Positions 44,021-53,772 are shown, counted from the stretch's first letter. The stretch: 64,000 nt of DNA from Desulfomicrobium escambiense DSM 10707 (GCF_000428825.1 NZ_AUAR01000003.1:186001-250000), one strand, 5' to 3'. Numbers and translations are program-made. Notes: generated by a model from the letters alone, not told the origin.

Positions 44021-44716
44021 TTAGTTCGTGTCGCGTTCCCCGAATATCCGCGTGCCGATGCGCACCAGCGTGGCCCCTTCCTCGATTGCGGCCTCGAAAT
44101 CTCCGGTCATGCCCATGGACAAGTCCGGGAGCGGGAGCCCGAAGCCTGCGCGCAGGGACTCGGCCAGGCCGCGCAGGCGCGCGAACCAGGGGCGCGCCCG
44201 CTCCGGGTCGTCGAAGAACGGAGGCATGAGCATGAGCCCACGCCACTGCAGATGCGCCGAGCCCGCCAGGAACTCCGCCAGCGGCGGCAAATCCCCTTCG
44301 AGGATGCCGCTCTTCCGGCTCTCGCCGGCCAGATTGACCTGCACGAGCACGTCCTGGACCAGGTCCATGGCCCGGGCCCTGTCATGCAACGAACGAGCCA
44401 GCTTCAGGGAATCTACGCCGTGGATCAGACTGAAACGCCCCACCACGTTCCTGGCCTTGTTCGTCTGCAGATGACCGATGAAGTGCCATGAAATTTCCGG
44501 GGGCAGGACGGCCATCTTGGCCTCGGCCTCCTGCACGTAGTTCTCCCCGAACTCACGCTGGCCCGCCTCGTACAGGGCCCTCACGGCATCGGCGGGATGC
44601 AGCTTGGACACGGCCACGAGGCGCACGTCACCCGCCTCGCGCCCGGCCGTACGGGCCGCCGCGGCCATGCGCTCCAGCACTTCGCACCACCTCTGCCTCA
44701 TCTCCGCCGCTTCCAT
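44021..44716 (-). CDS. YggS family pyridoxal-phosphate homeostasis protein
   Basis: A 231-residue PLP-binding TIM-barrel protein. The PLP lysine lies in VRLVAVSKLHPADA; FGENYVQEAEAKM, WHFIGHLQTNKAR and LSMGMTGDFEAAIEEGATLVRIG are family motifs. It buffers PLP and affects amino-acid pools. ATG 44716 follows GGAGGG; an extended frame reads into the era gene end. Confidence 0.95.
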   Translation of the reverse strand: MEAAEMRQRWCEVLERMAAAARTAGREAGDVRLVAVSKLHPADAVRALYEAGQREFGENYVQEAEAKMAVLPPEISWHFIGHLQTNKARNVVGRFSLIHGVDSLKLARSLHDRARAMDLVQDVLVQVNLAGESRKSGILEGDLPPLAEFLAGSAHLQWRGLMLMPPFFDDPERARPWFARLRGLAESLRAGFGLPLPDLSMGMTGDFEAAIEEGATLVRIGTRIFGERDTN

Positions 44717-44727
44717 GCCCGCCCTCC

Positions 44728-45654
44728 TCAGGACCCCAGGCCCAGGGAGATCATGAACTGGCCGTCCTCGGTCCAGCCCTCGCGGACCTTGACCCACAGT
44801 TCCAGGTGGACCTTGCCGCCCAGCAGACCCTTGATCTCCTGACGGGCCAGCTGGCCGACCTTCTTGAGGTTCTGCCCCTGCCGACCGACGATCATGCCCT
44901 TGTGACTGTTTTTTGACGTATAGATCGTGGCCGAGATCATGGTCATGTTCTCTTCAGGGATTTCCTCCCAACTCTCGATCTCCACGGCCACGTTGTAGGG
45001 CAATTCCTGTTCGAGGCCCAGAAAAAGCTTCTCGCGAATGATCTCCGAAGCCAGGAAGCGCACCGAGGCCGTGCTCAGCTGGTCCTCGGGGAAGAGCGGC
45101 GGACTGAACGGCAGGAACTCGCGGATGATCTTCAGCAGCGTCTCCAGGCCCTCGCCGGTCCTGGCCGAGACGGGGACGAGTTCGACGCCCGGCCAAAGGG
45201 CGGCGCAGTCGGCCAGCAGGCCCAGCAGGCGTTCCTTTGGCTTGATCTGGTCGACCTTGTTCAGGGCCACGGCCATGGGCACGCCCAGGGTACCGAGCTT
45301 GGCGGCCATGGGCCGCAGGTCGCGTTCGAGGGCCTTTGCGTTGCCCGCGTACTTGGAGCCGTCGAGGAACAGCACCACGCCGTTGGCCTCCTGCACCGCG
45401 CCCCAGGCCGCGTCGACCAGGAAGCGGTTCAGCTTGCCACGGGCGGCGTGGATGCCGGGCGTGTCCAGAAAGACGATCTGCTCCTCGGCCGTGGTGCGGA
45501 TGCCGGTGATGCTCGTGCGGGTGGTCTGGGGCTTGGGCGAGACGATGGCGATCTTCTCTCCCAGGACGGCGTTCAGAAAGGTGGACTTCCCGGCGTTGGG
45601 GGGCCCGATGAGGGCGATGAAGCCGGCTTTGTATGTGCTTTGCGTCATTTCCAT
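44728..45654 (-). CDS. era: GTPase Era
   Basis: A 308-residue ribosome-assembly GTPase. G1 GPPNAGKST, G2 region QTTRTSITGI, G3 DTPGIH, G4 NKVDQ and the C-terminal KH domain with MIVGRQGQNLKKVGQLARQE are all present. It binds the 3' end of 16S rRNA. Convention places era near rnc or recO; here it heads yggS-motA on the minus strand, divergent from topA. Confidence 0.96.
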   Translation of the reverse strand: MEMTQSTYKAGFIALIGPPNAGKSTFLNAVLGEKIAIVSPKPQTTRTSITGIRTTAEEQIVFLDTPGIHAARGKLNRFLVDAAWGAVQEANGVVLFLDGSKYAGNAKALERDLRPMAAKLGTLGVPMAVALNKVDQIKPKERLLGLLADCAALWPGVELVPVSARTGEGLETLLKIIREFLPFSPPLFPEDQLSTASVRFLASEIIREKLFLGLEQELPYNVAVEIESWEEIPEENMTMISATIYTSKNSHKGMIVGRQGQNLKKVGQLARQEIKGLLGGKVHLELWVKVREGWTEDGQFMISLGLGS

Positions 45655-45771
45655 GCAATCTTTGTAAAAGGATATTGCCGGGTTGAAAACCCGTCACGGG
45701 AATAAGCACGGGAATGGCGGGAAATACCCCTTGCCCTGCGCTTCGGAATCTGGATATAGGCCCCAAACATT

Positions 45772-48021
45772 ATGGGCAAGGACTTAATCATCGTCGAATC
45801 ACCCGCCAAAATCAAAACCATCAAGAAGTTTTTGGGCAGCGGTTACGAAGTGGAAGCGTCCGTGGGTCACGTACGGGATCTCCCGGCCAAGACCCTCGGC
45901 GTGGACGAGGAACACGACTTCACGCCGGAGTATCAGATCATCCCCGGCAAGGCCAAGGTCGTCAGCAAGCTCAAATCCGCAGCCAAGGCAGCCGACACGG
46001 TCTACCTGGCCCCGGACCCCGACCGCGAGGGCGAGGCCATCGCCTGGCACGTGGCCGAGATCATCAAAGGCTCCAACACCAATCTCAAGCGCATCCAGTT
46101 CAACGAGATCACGGCCAAGGCTGTCAAAGAGGCCCTGGCCCACCCGACCGAACTGCGCAAGCCCCTCTTCGACTCCCAGCAGGCCAGGCGCATCCTGGAC
46201 CGACTCGTGGGCTACAAGATTTCTCCGCTCCTCTGGAAGAAGGTCAAGCGCGGACTGTCCGCCGGCCGGGTCCAGTCCGTGGCCCTGCGCCTCATCGTGG
46301 ACCGCGAGCGCGAACGCCAGGCCTTCGTCTCCGAGGAGTACTGGCTCTTCAAGGTCACGCTGGAAGGCGCCACGCCCCCGCCCTTCGAGGCCGACCTGTG
46401 GAAGGTCGACGGCGCCAAGCCCGTCATCGGCGACGAAGGCGCGGCCCTGGCCCTGGAGGGACGCATCGCGGGACAGTCGTTCCTGGTGGAGGACGTGGTC
46501 GAGAAGGAGCGCCAGCGCCAGCCGCGCCCGCCCTTCATCACCTCCACCCTGCAGCAGGACGCCAGCAACAAGCTCGGCTTCAACGCCAAGCGGACCATGT
46601 CCGTGGCCCAGCGCCTCTACGAAGGCGTGGAACTGGGCGAACGCGGTACCACGGCGCTCATCACCTACATGCGTACCGACTCGGTGCGCGTCTCCGACGA
46701 GGCCCGCGACGCGGCCCGCGAATGGATCACGGCCAACCTCGGCCCGGATTTCTACCCCAAGACGGCCAGGGTCTACAAAAGCAAGGGCTCGGCCCAGGAC
46801 GCCCACGAGGCCATCCGTCCCGTGGACCCGTCCCTGACCCCGGACTCCATCAAGAACGCCCTGCCCCCGGAGCAGTACAAGCTCTACCGCCTCATCTGGG
46901 AGCGCTTCATGGCCTCGCAGATGGCCTCGGCCCGCTTCTGGGACACGGTCGTGACCGTGGCCAGCGGCCCGGCCCAATGGCGGGCCAAGGGCGAACGCCT
47001 CATCTTCCCGGGCTTCCTGCGCGTCTGGCCCCAGGTTGAGGACTCGGCCACGGCGACCCTGCCGGGCCTGGAAAAGGGCCAGGAACTGCGCCTGGACAAG
47101 CTGCACAAGGAGCAGAAGTTCACCCAGCCTCCGGCCAGATTCTCCGAAGCTTCCCTTGTTCACAGGCTGGAAGAACTGGGCATCGGCCGCCCGTCCACCT
47201 ACGCCGCCATCATCTCGACCCTGACCGAACGCGACTATGTGCGGATGGCCGAAAAGCATTTCGAGCCCACGGACCTGGGCGTCATCGTCTGCGACCTGCT
47301 GGTGGAGCATTTCGGACAGCTCATGGACGCCGGTTTCACGGCGCGCATGGAAGAGGGCCTGGACCACGTGGCCGAGGGCGACACGGACTGGGTGGAACTG
47401 CTGAAGGATTTCGCGAAGGATTTCTACCCCACCCTGGACAAGGCCCGCGAGACCATGGCCCAGGTCAAGGCCGGCATGGACACGGGGCTTTCGTGCCCGC
47501 AGTGCGAGGACGGCCGGCTTGTCGTCAAATTCGGCAAGAACGGCACGTTCCTGGGCTGCACCAACTATCCCGCCTGCGCCTTCACCAGCAACTACACGCG
47601 CGACGCCGCCGGACAGATCCAGCTGGTCAAGGAGGAGCCCCCCGAGGAACTCGGCCTGTGCCCCAAGTGCAAGACCGGCCGCCTCGTGGTCAAGAAGACC
47701 AAGACCGGCGGGCGCTTCGTGGCCTGCTCCAACTACCCGGAATGCCGGCACGCCGAATCCGTCGGCACCGGCGTGGCCTGCCCCCGCGAAGGGTGCGACG
47801 GGGAACTGGTGGAAAAGACCAGTCGCCGCGGCAAGCCCTTCTACTCCTGCAGCAAGTACCCTAAATGCGACTACGCGGTCTGGGACTACCCCGTGGCCAA
47901 GCCGTGCCCCCTCTGCGGGTCCAAGATCCTCGTGCGCAAGGAGTCCAAGGCCAAGGGCCCCCACCTGGCCTGCCCGAAGAAGGAATGCGGCTACTGGGAG
48001 AAGATCGAGCAGCCGGCTTAG
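45772..48021 (+). CDS. topA: DNA topoisomerase I
   Basis: A 749-residue type IA enzyme relaxing negative supercoils. TOPRIM start LIIVESPAKIKTIKKFLG and DPDREGEAIAWH; active tyrosine in ITYMRTDSVRVS (near residue 305). Four C-terminal Cys4 zinc-ribbon modules run from about residue 570 to the end (CPQC..CTNYPAC, CPKC..CSNYPEC, CPREGC..CSKYPKC, CPLC..CPKKEC). The stop overlaps the stop of the convergent DUF2156 gene. Confidence 0.97.
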   Translation: MGKDLIIVESPAKIKTIKKFLGSGYEVEASVGHVRDLPAKTLGVDEEHDFTPEYQIIPGKAKVVSKLKSAAKAADTVYLAPDPDREGEAIAWHVAEIIKGSNTNLKRIQFNEITAKAVKEALAHPTELRKPLFDSQQARRILDRLVGYKISPLLWKKVKRGLSAGRVQSVALRLIVDRERERQAFVSEEYWLFKVTLEGATPPPFEADLWKVDGAKPVIGDEGAALALEGRIAGQSFLVEDVVEKERQRQPRPPFITSTLQQDASNKLGFNAKRTMSVAQRLYEGVELGERGTTALITYMRTDSVRVSDEARDAAREWITANLGPDFYPKTARVYKSKGSAQDAHEAIRPVDPSLTPDSIKNALPPEQYKLYRLIWERFMASQMASARFWDTVVTVASGPAQWRAKGERLIFPGFLRVWPQVEDSATATLPGLEKGQELRLDKLHKEQKFTQPPARFSEASLVHRLEELGIGRPSTYAAIISTLTERDYVRMAEKHFEPTDLGVIVCDLLVEHFGQLMDAGFTARMEEGLDHVAEGDTDWVELLKDFAKDFYPTLDKARETMAQVKAGMDTGLSCPQCEDGRLVVKFGKNGTFLGCTNYPACAFTSNYTRDAAGQIQLVKEEPPEELGLCPKCKTGRLVVKKTKTGGRFVACSNYPECRHAESVGTGVACPREGCDGELVEKTSRRGKPFYSCSKYPKCDYAVWDYPVAKPCPLCGSKILVRKESKAKGPHLACPKKECGYWEKIEQPA

Positions 48022-48896
48022 CCGCGCAGACAGACCGAATACTTCTTCAAAAAGTCCACCGGGTTGTAGCTCATCTTCGCCTTGCGCAGACCCTCGTCGC
48101 CCAGATCCTGTTCCCTGTTGACGACCCGGAACCCCTGGCAGCACCGCTCCAGGAACATCTGGTTGATGGCCTGGTACACCCCCTTGAAATTGGGACACCC
48201 CTTTTCGAAGTGGATGACGACGCTCGTCTCGTCCAGTGCCTCGGCGATGGTGTAGGCGATCATCTTGTCGTCGACCACCAGGCCGGCGCCGATGAGGCCG
48301 TGCAGGCGCGACCAGTCGTGCATGACCTTGACGATGGCCAGGTTTTCGGCCTCCAGAGTCCGGTCGTTCTCGGTGTTGCGCCACAGGAACCAGTCCGTCT
48401 GCAGGGCCAGGGCGCACTCCACGGTCTTCTCGTCCAGCAGCACGAAGCGGGCGTCATAATCGCGCAGGAACTGGTTCAGCAGGTTCTTCTTCTTGTGGAA
48501 CTTGCGCCCCTTGAGCTCGACGAGTTCGGCCACGTCGTAGAGATAGTCCCAATGGTCGCGGCACTCCTCGACCCGGATGCCGGACATCGTCGTCTCCCAG
48601 ATGATCTTGAGCTGCTCGGGGATGCGGATGAAGCAGGCGTCGCCGGGCAGGGCCTCGCGCAGCGACACCCAGTCCACGCCCGTCCAATCCCCGACCGGCG
48701 CCCAATAAAGGGTCTGGGGAAAGGTCTGCCGGATGAGCACGCACCCTTCGAGGAAAGCCCATTCCAGTCCGTATTCCCGGCCCCATCCCCACAGGTTGAC
48801 GAAACTGTAGTCAGACGCCTTCTGACCGCACAACGCCAGATGCCGGTTGTATTCTGTCTGCCCCTCCAGGGAGATGGGGCTGAATGTGATGTCCAT
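48018..48896 (-). CDS. DUF2156 (phosphatidylglycerol lysyltransferase-like) protein
   Basis: A 292-residue protein of the double-GNAT DUF2156 family: SDYSFVNLWGWGREYGLEW near the start, the HKKKNLLNQFLRDYD motif in the middle and NREQDLGDEGLRKAKMSYNP at the end. Relatives transfer aminoacyl groups or are uncharacterised. It lacks the membrane domain of MprF. ATG 48896 follows GAGG; an upstream in-frame ATG extends it by 18 residues. Convergent with topA. Confidence 0.8.
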   Translation of the reverse strand: MDITFSPISLEGQTEYNRHLALCGQKASDYSFVNLWGWGREYGLEWAFLEGCVLIRQTFPQTLYWAPVGDWTGVDWVSLREALPGDACFIRIPEQLKIIWETTMSGIRVEECRDHWDYLYDVAELVELKGRKFHKKKNLLNQFLRDYDARFVLLDEKTVECALALQTDWFLWRNTENDRTLEAENLAIVKVMHDWSRLHGLIGAGLVVDDKMIAYTIAEALDETSVVIHFEKGCPNFKGVYQAINQMFLERCCQGFRVVNREQDLGDEGLRKAKMSYNPVDFLKKYSVCLRG

Positions 48897-48971
48897 GAAA
48901 CCTCGCAGGTCAAGATAGGCAACAATTACGGCCGGTTTGAGACGGATCAAAAATTCAAGAAATCAAAGCTC

Positions 48972-48999
48972 TTGCAGTCGAGCCAAAAACAATTATACT
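48972..48999 (+). promoter_or_regulatory. Probable recJ promoter
   Basis: TTGCAG (48972-48977), 16 bases, TATACT (48994-48999), in an AT-rich patch ~50 bases before the recJ start. Confidence 0.5.
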
Positions 49000-49049
49000 T
49001 TGTGGCCCTTGACTGTCAAAGCGTCAATCACCGTTTTTCTGGATAGGCC

Positions 49050-50774
49050 ATGTCGGAAAACCAGCCCACCTGGAGGCTCAAGACCCCACCGCCCGAGGCG
49101 GCCCTGCCCCGGGCCGAGCAGGAGCGGATTGCCCGGCGCCTCGAGGTCAGCCCGTTGCTCGTCCACCTGCTGTCCCTGCGCGGTCTGGCTTCCGAAGGGG
49201 ACATGGACAAGTTCCTGAGCCCCGGCCTGCGCTATCTGCACCCCCTGGACAGATGGCCCGGCGTCGAGGCGGGCGCGGAACTCATGCGCCAGGCCGTCGA
49301 GGAAGGACGCAGGATCGCCGTGTGGGGCGACTACGACGTGGACGGCATCACTGCCACGGCCCTGGTCAAGGATTTCATGGCCGCCCGGGGCGTCGACATC
49401 CTGCACTTCATCCCCGACAGGCTCGACTTCGGTTACGGTCTGCACCTGGACGGCATCCGGGATCTGGCCGACAAGGGCGTCGGGCTACTGCTGACCGTGG
49501 ATTGCGGCATCGCCAGCACGGAAGAGATCCGCGCGGCCAAGGATCTGGGCATGCAGGTCATCGTCACCGACCATCATCTGCCCGGGCAGGAGCTCCCTGG
49601 CGCCGACATCATCATCAATCCCAAGCTTGGCGGCTGGCCCTCCCCCAATCTCTCCGGCGTGGGCGTGAGTTTTCTGCTCATGGGCGCCCTGAACCGCATC
49701 CTGCCCGGCCCCCAGGTCGACATCCGGGATTTCCTGGACCTTGTCGCTCTCGGCACCGTGGCCGACGTGGTCCCGCTTGACGACCAGAACAGGATCCTGG
49801 TCAAGAACGGTCTGCTCCTCATCAAGGAAGGCCGCCGCTTTGGCATCCAGGCCCTCAAGGAAATCAGCGGCCTGACGCCGGAGGAGAGCGTCGGCACCGG
49901 GGCCATCGGCTTCGCCCTGGCCCCGCGCATCAATGCCGCCGGGCGCATCGGCGACCCGGACCTGGCCGTGCGCCTGCTTCTGGAGAAAAACCGCGACGAA
50001 GCCCGCATCATGGCCGAGCAGCTCGACCGGCTCAACACCAAGCGCAAGGTCGAGGAGCAGCGCATCCTCGAGGAGGCCATCATCCAGGCCGAATCACAGC
50101 TCCATCTGCCGGGACTGGTCCTGCACTCGGAGCACTGGCACTCCGGCATCATCGGCATCGTCGCCTCGCGTATCGTGGAGCGCTTCCACCGCCCCTGCCT
50201 CATCCTGACCAAGGAAAACGGCATCTTCAAGGGGTCCGGCCGCTCCACGCCGACCTTCGACCTCTACCAGGCCCTGCTGTCCTGCAAGCAGTGCCTCTAC
50301 AAATTTGGAGGACACCGCCAGGCTGCGGGCCTCAAGCTCGAGCCGTTCCAGCTGGCCAACCTCAAGAATCTCTTCGCCTGGGCCGTGGAGGAGCAGCTCG
50401 GGGCGAATCCGGCGCCGCCCATACTGGAGCTGGACGCCGAACTGCCCTTCTCGTTCATCGACCATACCTTTCTCAAGGAGCTGGAGCTGCTGCAGCCCTA
50501 CGGACAGGGCAATCCGAGACCCATCTTTCTCTCGCCGCCCCTGAACATCCTGCGCCACCGCTTTTTCAGCCAGAAGAAGCATCTGGAACTCCACCTCTCC
50601 GACACCACCGACCAAACGAGCATGCGCGCCGTTGCCTGGCGCCAGGGCGAACGCTGGCAGGACACATCACTTGAAGGCCGAAGGGTCAAGATCGCCTACA
50701 CCCCCCGCCTGTCAAAGTTCAACGGTCTGATGCAGATCGAGCTGTCCGTCCAGGAGATCCTGACCGTCGAGTGA
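49050..50774 (+). CDS. recJ: Single-stranded-DNA-specific exonuclease RecJ
   Basis: A 574-residue 5'-3' exonuclease of the DHH family. Motifs are VWGDYDVDGITATAL, VDCGI, VTDHHLPG, the DHHA1 region GRSTPTFDLYQALLSC with FGGHRQAAGL, and an OB-fold end. It works in mismatch repair, base excision and RecF recombination. The length equals E. coli RecJ (577). Confidence 0.96.
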   Translation: MSENQPTWRLKTPPPEAALPRAEQERIARRLEVSPLLVHLLSLRGLASEGDMDKFLSPGLRYLHPLDRWPGVEAGAELMRQAVEEGRRIAVWGDYDVDGITATALVKDFMAARGVDILHFIPDRLDFGYGLHLDGIRDLADKGVGLLLTVDCGIASTEEIRAAKDLGMQVIVTDHHLPGQELPGADIIINPKLGGWPSPNLSGVGVSFLLMGALNRILPGPQVDIRDFLDLVALGTVADVVPLDDQNRILVKNGLLLIKEGRRFGIQALKEISGLTPEESVGTGAIGFALAPRINAAGRIGDPDLAVRLLLEKNRDEARIMAEQLDRLNTKRKVEEQRILEEAIIQAESQLHLPGLVLHSEHWHSGIIGIVASRIVERFHRPCLILTKENGIFKGSGRSTPTFDLYQALLSCKQCLYKFGGHRQAAGLKLEPFQLANLKNLFAWAVEEQLGANPAPPILELDAELPFSFIDHTFLKELELLQPYGQGNPRPIFLSPPLNILRHRFFSQKKHLELHLSDTTDQTSMRAVAWRQGERWQDTSLEGRRVKIAYTPRLSKFNGLMQIELSVQEILTVE

Positions 50775-50833
50775 ACGCCCTTTCCTTTGGGCCTGAAAAC
50801 ACGTAGAAGACGGAAAAAACGGAGGAATGACCT

Positions 50834-51208
50834 ATGAAAGCCATACGGAATATGGCCATTCTCCTCGTGCTGCTGTGCACGGGATGTGCGGCCGTCGTGG
50901 TCGGCGGCGCGGCTGCGGTGGGGACATACACGTATGTCGCAGGCCAGTTGAAAAAAACCTACAACGTGAATCTCGACGGGGCATATCGGGCGTCCATCGC
51001 AGGCTGCGAATCCCTGGGACTCCCTGTGCTCGAACGCGAAATGCAGTTGAGCCAGGCGACGGTCAAGACCAGGGACGGAGAGCGCGAGGTGTGGATCAAT
51101 CTCAAGACGCAGAGTTCGACAACCACCGAGATTTCCATCCGCGTGGGGTACCTGGGAGACGAACAGGCGTCACGGCGCATTCACGACGCCATCGGCGCCA
51201 AGCTGTAG
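50834..51208 (+). CDS. DUF3568 family lipoprotein
   Basis: A 124-residue protein with a lipoprotein signal (LLCTGC lipobox, Cys at about residue 18) followed by a Gly/Ala-rich GGAAAVGTYTYVAGQL segment and a compact domain. The pattern is that of the small DUF3568 lipoproteins of deltaproteobacteria. Function unknown. GGAGG precedes ATG 50834. Confidence 0.8.
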   Translation: MKAIRNMAILLVLLCTGCAAVVVGGAAAVGTYTYVAGQLKKTYNVNLDGAYRASIAGCESLGLPVLEREMQLSQATVKTRDGEREVWINLKTQSSTTTEISIRVGYLGDEQASRRIHDAIGAKL

Positions 51209-51232
51209 CCCGACGGCACCCGCGGCTCGCCG

Positions 51233-52732
51233 CTACGTCCATGCAAAGCGCATGGCCTTCATGAACGCGGGGCCGAAATCATCCCTTTCCACCAACGACT
51301 CCACCCTGACCAACGGGGGCAACCCGGCGAGCCACCGCCGGGTTCCCTCATCGCGCAAGGCCAGCATGGTCCCCGCCAACGACGTGTTGCCGGCCATCGT
51401 GACCCGATCTTTCCACACCTCCGGCAGAAAGCCCAGGGCGACCAGATCCTCGGTCTGCGAGTGCTCCCCGAGGGCGCCGGCCAGATAGACCGCCGCCACG
51501 TCCCCCTCGGCCAAGCCCGCAAGCCCGATCAAAGTCCTGAGACCGACGTTGACCCCGGCCTTGGCCTTCAAAAACTCCTCGACATCCCGTTCCGCCAGGA
51601 AAACATCTCCATCCAGCTCGAAGATCCTGCCCAAGGGATGTGCGCACAGTCGTGTCCCGACCTTGCGCGCCAGGGGCATGGATCCCGCCCGGAAATGCCC
51701 GTCCGTGCCGACAAGCCCCAGCCGGAGCAGCAGAGCCAACAGCGACATGTAACCCGTCCCGGAGATGCCCGTCATGTTCCACGTGTCCCATCGCAGACCG
51801 GCCGGTGTCAGCTCGGCCCTGCTCAGGACGCCCTCCCCGGCGGCGGCGCCGCAGCACAGCCCGACGCCCTCAATGGCCGGCCCCATGGGCACGCTGCACG
51901 CGAAATACCGTCGTTCATCCACGGCGAGGACGAATTCCCCGTTTGTCCCGAGATCGGAGAGGATATAGGGGTAGCGGGGGCGTTGCGCGGTAATGCAGGC
52001 CAGGCCGGCGCTGACGTCGGCCCCGATGAACGGCCCCAGCAGGGGCGGAATGTACGCCGGCGGCAAGCCCGGACCGAGATCGACGACCTCGCCGCCCCGC
52101 CATGGCAGGCTGTACGGCGCGTAGGCCAGGCCAGTCAGGGGGACGTCGAGCAGGAGGGAGACCATGGCGCTGTTCGCGGAAAGGGCCATGGCCGTAGCGC
52201 CGCTTGCACCAGCCACATCCCGCAGCACCCGCAGTACGGATTCCCGGAGATGACTGCGGCCGGCCGGGGACGAAAGAGCGTAGCGCAGCCTGGACATGAT
52301 TTCGCTGCCAACGGCCATCTGCGGATTGAACACCGCATATTCGCGGCCATGCTCATCGCCTCGCCGGAGAGCCCATTTGATGCGCGTGGTCCCGACATCG
52401 ATCGCCACCCCGTCGGCACGGCCAAACTTCGGCATGGCCGGCGGCGGGCCGGGATCCTCTATCCGGCAGGAAACTGTCGCCTCATGCCGGCAGGACAGGC
52501 GCCATCCGGCAGCCACCTCGTCCGCCCCAAGGCGCAGAAAGTCCTCGGGACACGGCGGCGGCGCAGACGTCAAAAAGCGGATTCTGCATTTGCCGCACAG
52601 CCCGCTTCCACCACACACGAGTCGGCCACGGCCGACGCCGGCCTCGAACAACGCGTTCAGGAAGGAACGGCCCGGCGCGACGCTAATGGATTCAACTTCG
52701 CCGGAATGCTGTCGTATTTCAATCGTCAGCAC
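51233..52732 (-). CDS. Ferredoxin-ASKHA ATPase (RACo/DUF4445-like reductive activator)
   Basis: A 499-residue protein. A 2Fe-2S domain lies at the N terminus with Cys40, Cys46, Cys49 (VCGGSGLCGKC) and Cys81. The ASKHA ATPase fold follows: GVAIDVGTTRIKWAL (phosphate 1), YILSDLGTNGEFVLA (phosphate 2) and VYLAGALGEHS. This is the RACo/RamA arrangement, which uses ATP to drive low-potential reduction of corrinoid cofactors. GTG 52732 overlaps selD by seven bases; its ribosome site is weak. The target here is unknown. It is the last gene of LysR-selD-ASKHA. Confidence 0.8.
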   Translation of the reverse strand: MLTIEIRQHSGEVESISVAPGRSFLNALFEAGVGRGRLVCGGSGLCGKCRIRFLTSAPPPCPEDFLRLGADEVAAGWRLSCRHEATVSCRIEDPGPPPAMPKFGRADGVAIDVGTTRIKWALRRGDEHGREYAVFNPQMAVGSEIMSRLRYALSSPAGRSHLRESVLRVLRDVAGASGATAMALSANSAMVSLLLDVPLTGLAYAPYSLPWRGGEVVDLGPGLPPAYIPPLLGPFIGADVSAGLACITAQRPRYPYILSDLGTNGEFVLAVDERRYFACSVPMGPAIEGVGLCCGAAAGEGVLSRAELTPAGLRWDTWNMTGISGTGYMSLLALLLRLGLVGTDGHFRAGSMPLARKVGTRLCAHPLGRIFELDGDVFLAERDVEEFLKAKAGVNVGLRTLIGLAGLAEGDVAAVYLAGALGEHSQTEDLVALGFLPEVWKDRVTMAGNTSLAGTMLALRDEGTRRWLAGLPPLVRVESLVERDDFGPAFMKAMRFAWT

Positions 52733-53772
52733 AGGACAAGGCGCCTGCCGTCGCTTCTCTGTCGCTCGACGCCACCGATGATCGCGGCCATTTCGCCCTG
52801 CGCCGTAAGCCATGCGCGCACCTCGTCGACCAGTTCCTCTGGCACGGCCAGCACCATACCGCCCGAGGTCTGCGCGTCGAACATGAGGTCCACCGTGATC
52901 GGGTCAAGCCCAGGAAGCTGCATGACGGTCTTGTCACAATAATGCCTGTTGGCATGGCTGCCGACCGGCAAGAGGCCGATTCCGGCCAGTTCCGCCGCGC
53001 GTCCCATGATGGGCACGGCACCGGTTTGCAGACGGACGGTACATCCCGAGGCCGTGGCCATCTCAAGCAGGTGCCCGCCCAGCCCGAACCCGGTTACGTC
53101 CGTTGCCGCGCGCAGACCGAATGCGGCGATCGCCGCCCCCGCGGTCCGGTTCAACCGCGCCGCCCACGTGAAGAGCTCCTCTTCGTCGGCTTCCGCACCG
53201 TCCCAGCCGGCCTTGATGGCCGTCGCCAGGACTCCCGAACCGATGGGCTTCGTCAGGATCAGGGTATCGCCGGGACGCAGCCCGGCATTGGTCGCGTACC
53301 GCTCCGGGTCGATGATCCCGGACACCGAGAGGCCGTATTTGAGTTCCTTGTCCTGGACGCTGTGCCCACCGACGAGCATCGCGCCCGCCTCGCGGATCTT
53401 GACCAGGCCGCCGCGCAGAATCTCGCGTAGCACCGAAATTTCCATCGACGACGACGGGAAGCACACAATGTTCATGACCGCATAGGCTTCCCCCCCCATG
53501 GCGTAGACATCCGACAGGGAGTTGGCCGCGGCGATCTGACCGAACCGGAATGGATCGTTGACGATGGGCGTGAAGAAATCGAGAGTCTGGACCAAGGCCT
53601 TGCCGGAAGGGAAAAGGACGACGGCCGCGTCCTCGCTGTTGCCCAGCCCAGTAAGGATTCGGTCGTCCGGACTCACGTCGAGCCCGCTAAGCGCCTGCTC
53701 CAGGTCCCCTGGAGAGAGCTTGGAGGCTCAACCGGCGGCAGTGACTGTCTGTACAAGAGGCGTCTTGTTCAC
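52726..53772 (-). CDS. selD: Selenophosphate synthase, selenocysteine-containing
   Basis: A 348-residue enzyme making selenophosphate from selenide and ATP. The reading frame passes through an in-frame TGA at 53728-53730, decoded as Sec15: residues 12-18 read AAG-Sec-ASK, aligning with the catalytic Cys17 and Lys20 of E. coli SelD. Downstream are the ATP-site DVYAMGGEAYAVMNIVCFP, GGHSVQDKELKYGLSVSG and TDVTGFGLGGHLLEM. GTG 53772 overlaps the LysR stop (GTGA), with GAGG nine bases upstream. Standard gene finding would call it short from 53676, losing the active site. Confidence 0.92.
53698..53714 (-). promoter_or_regulatory. Candidate bacterial SECIS hairpin in selD
   Basis: Thirteen bases after the UGA, CTCCAGG (53708-53714) pairs with CCTGGAG (53698-53704) around a GGA loop. 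The distance suits a SelB-binding SECIS upper stem. The tight loop could open further in the real structure. Confidence 0.55.

Noticed and set aside
45799-48417. Very long open frame (over 870 codons) opposite topA
   Set aside because: It mirrors the codon bias of topA in high-GC DNA, is rich in Gly/Arg/Ala/His without motifs, and topA is unmistakable.
53676-53772. Apparent truncation or premature stop in the selD N terminus
   Set aside because: The TGA sits exactly at the catalytic Cys/Sec position, the frame continues to a coupled GTG, and the LysR overlap supports that start; Sec decoding explains it better than a broken gene.
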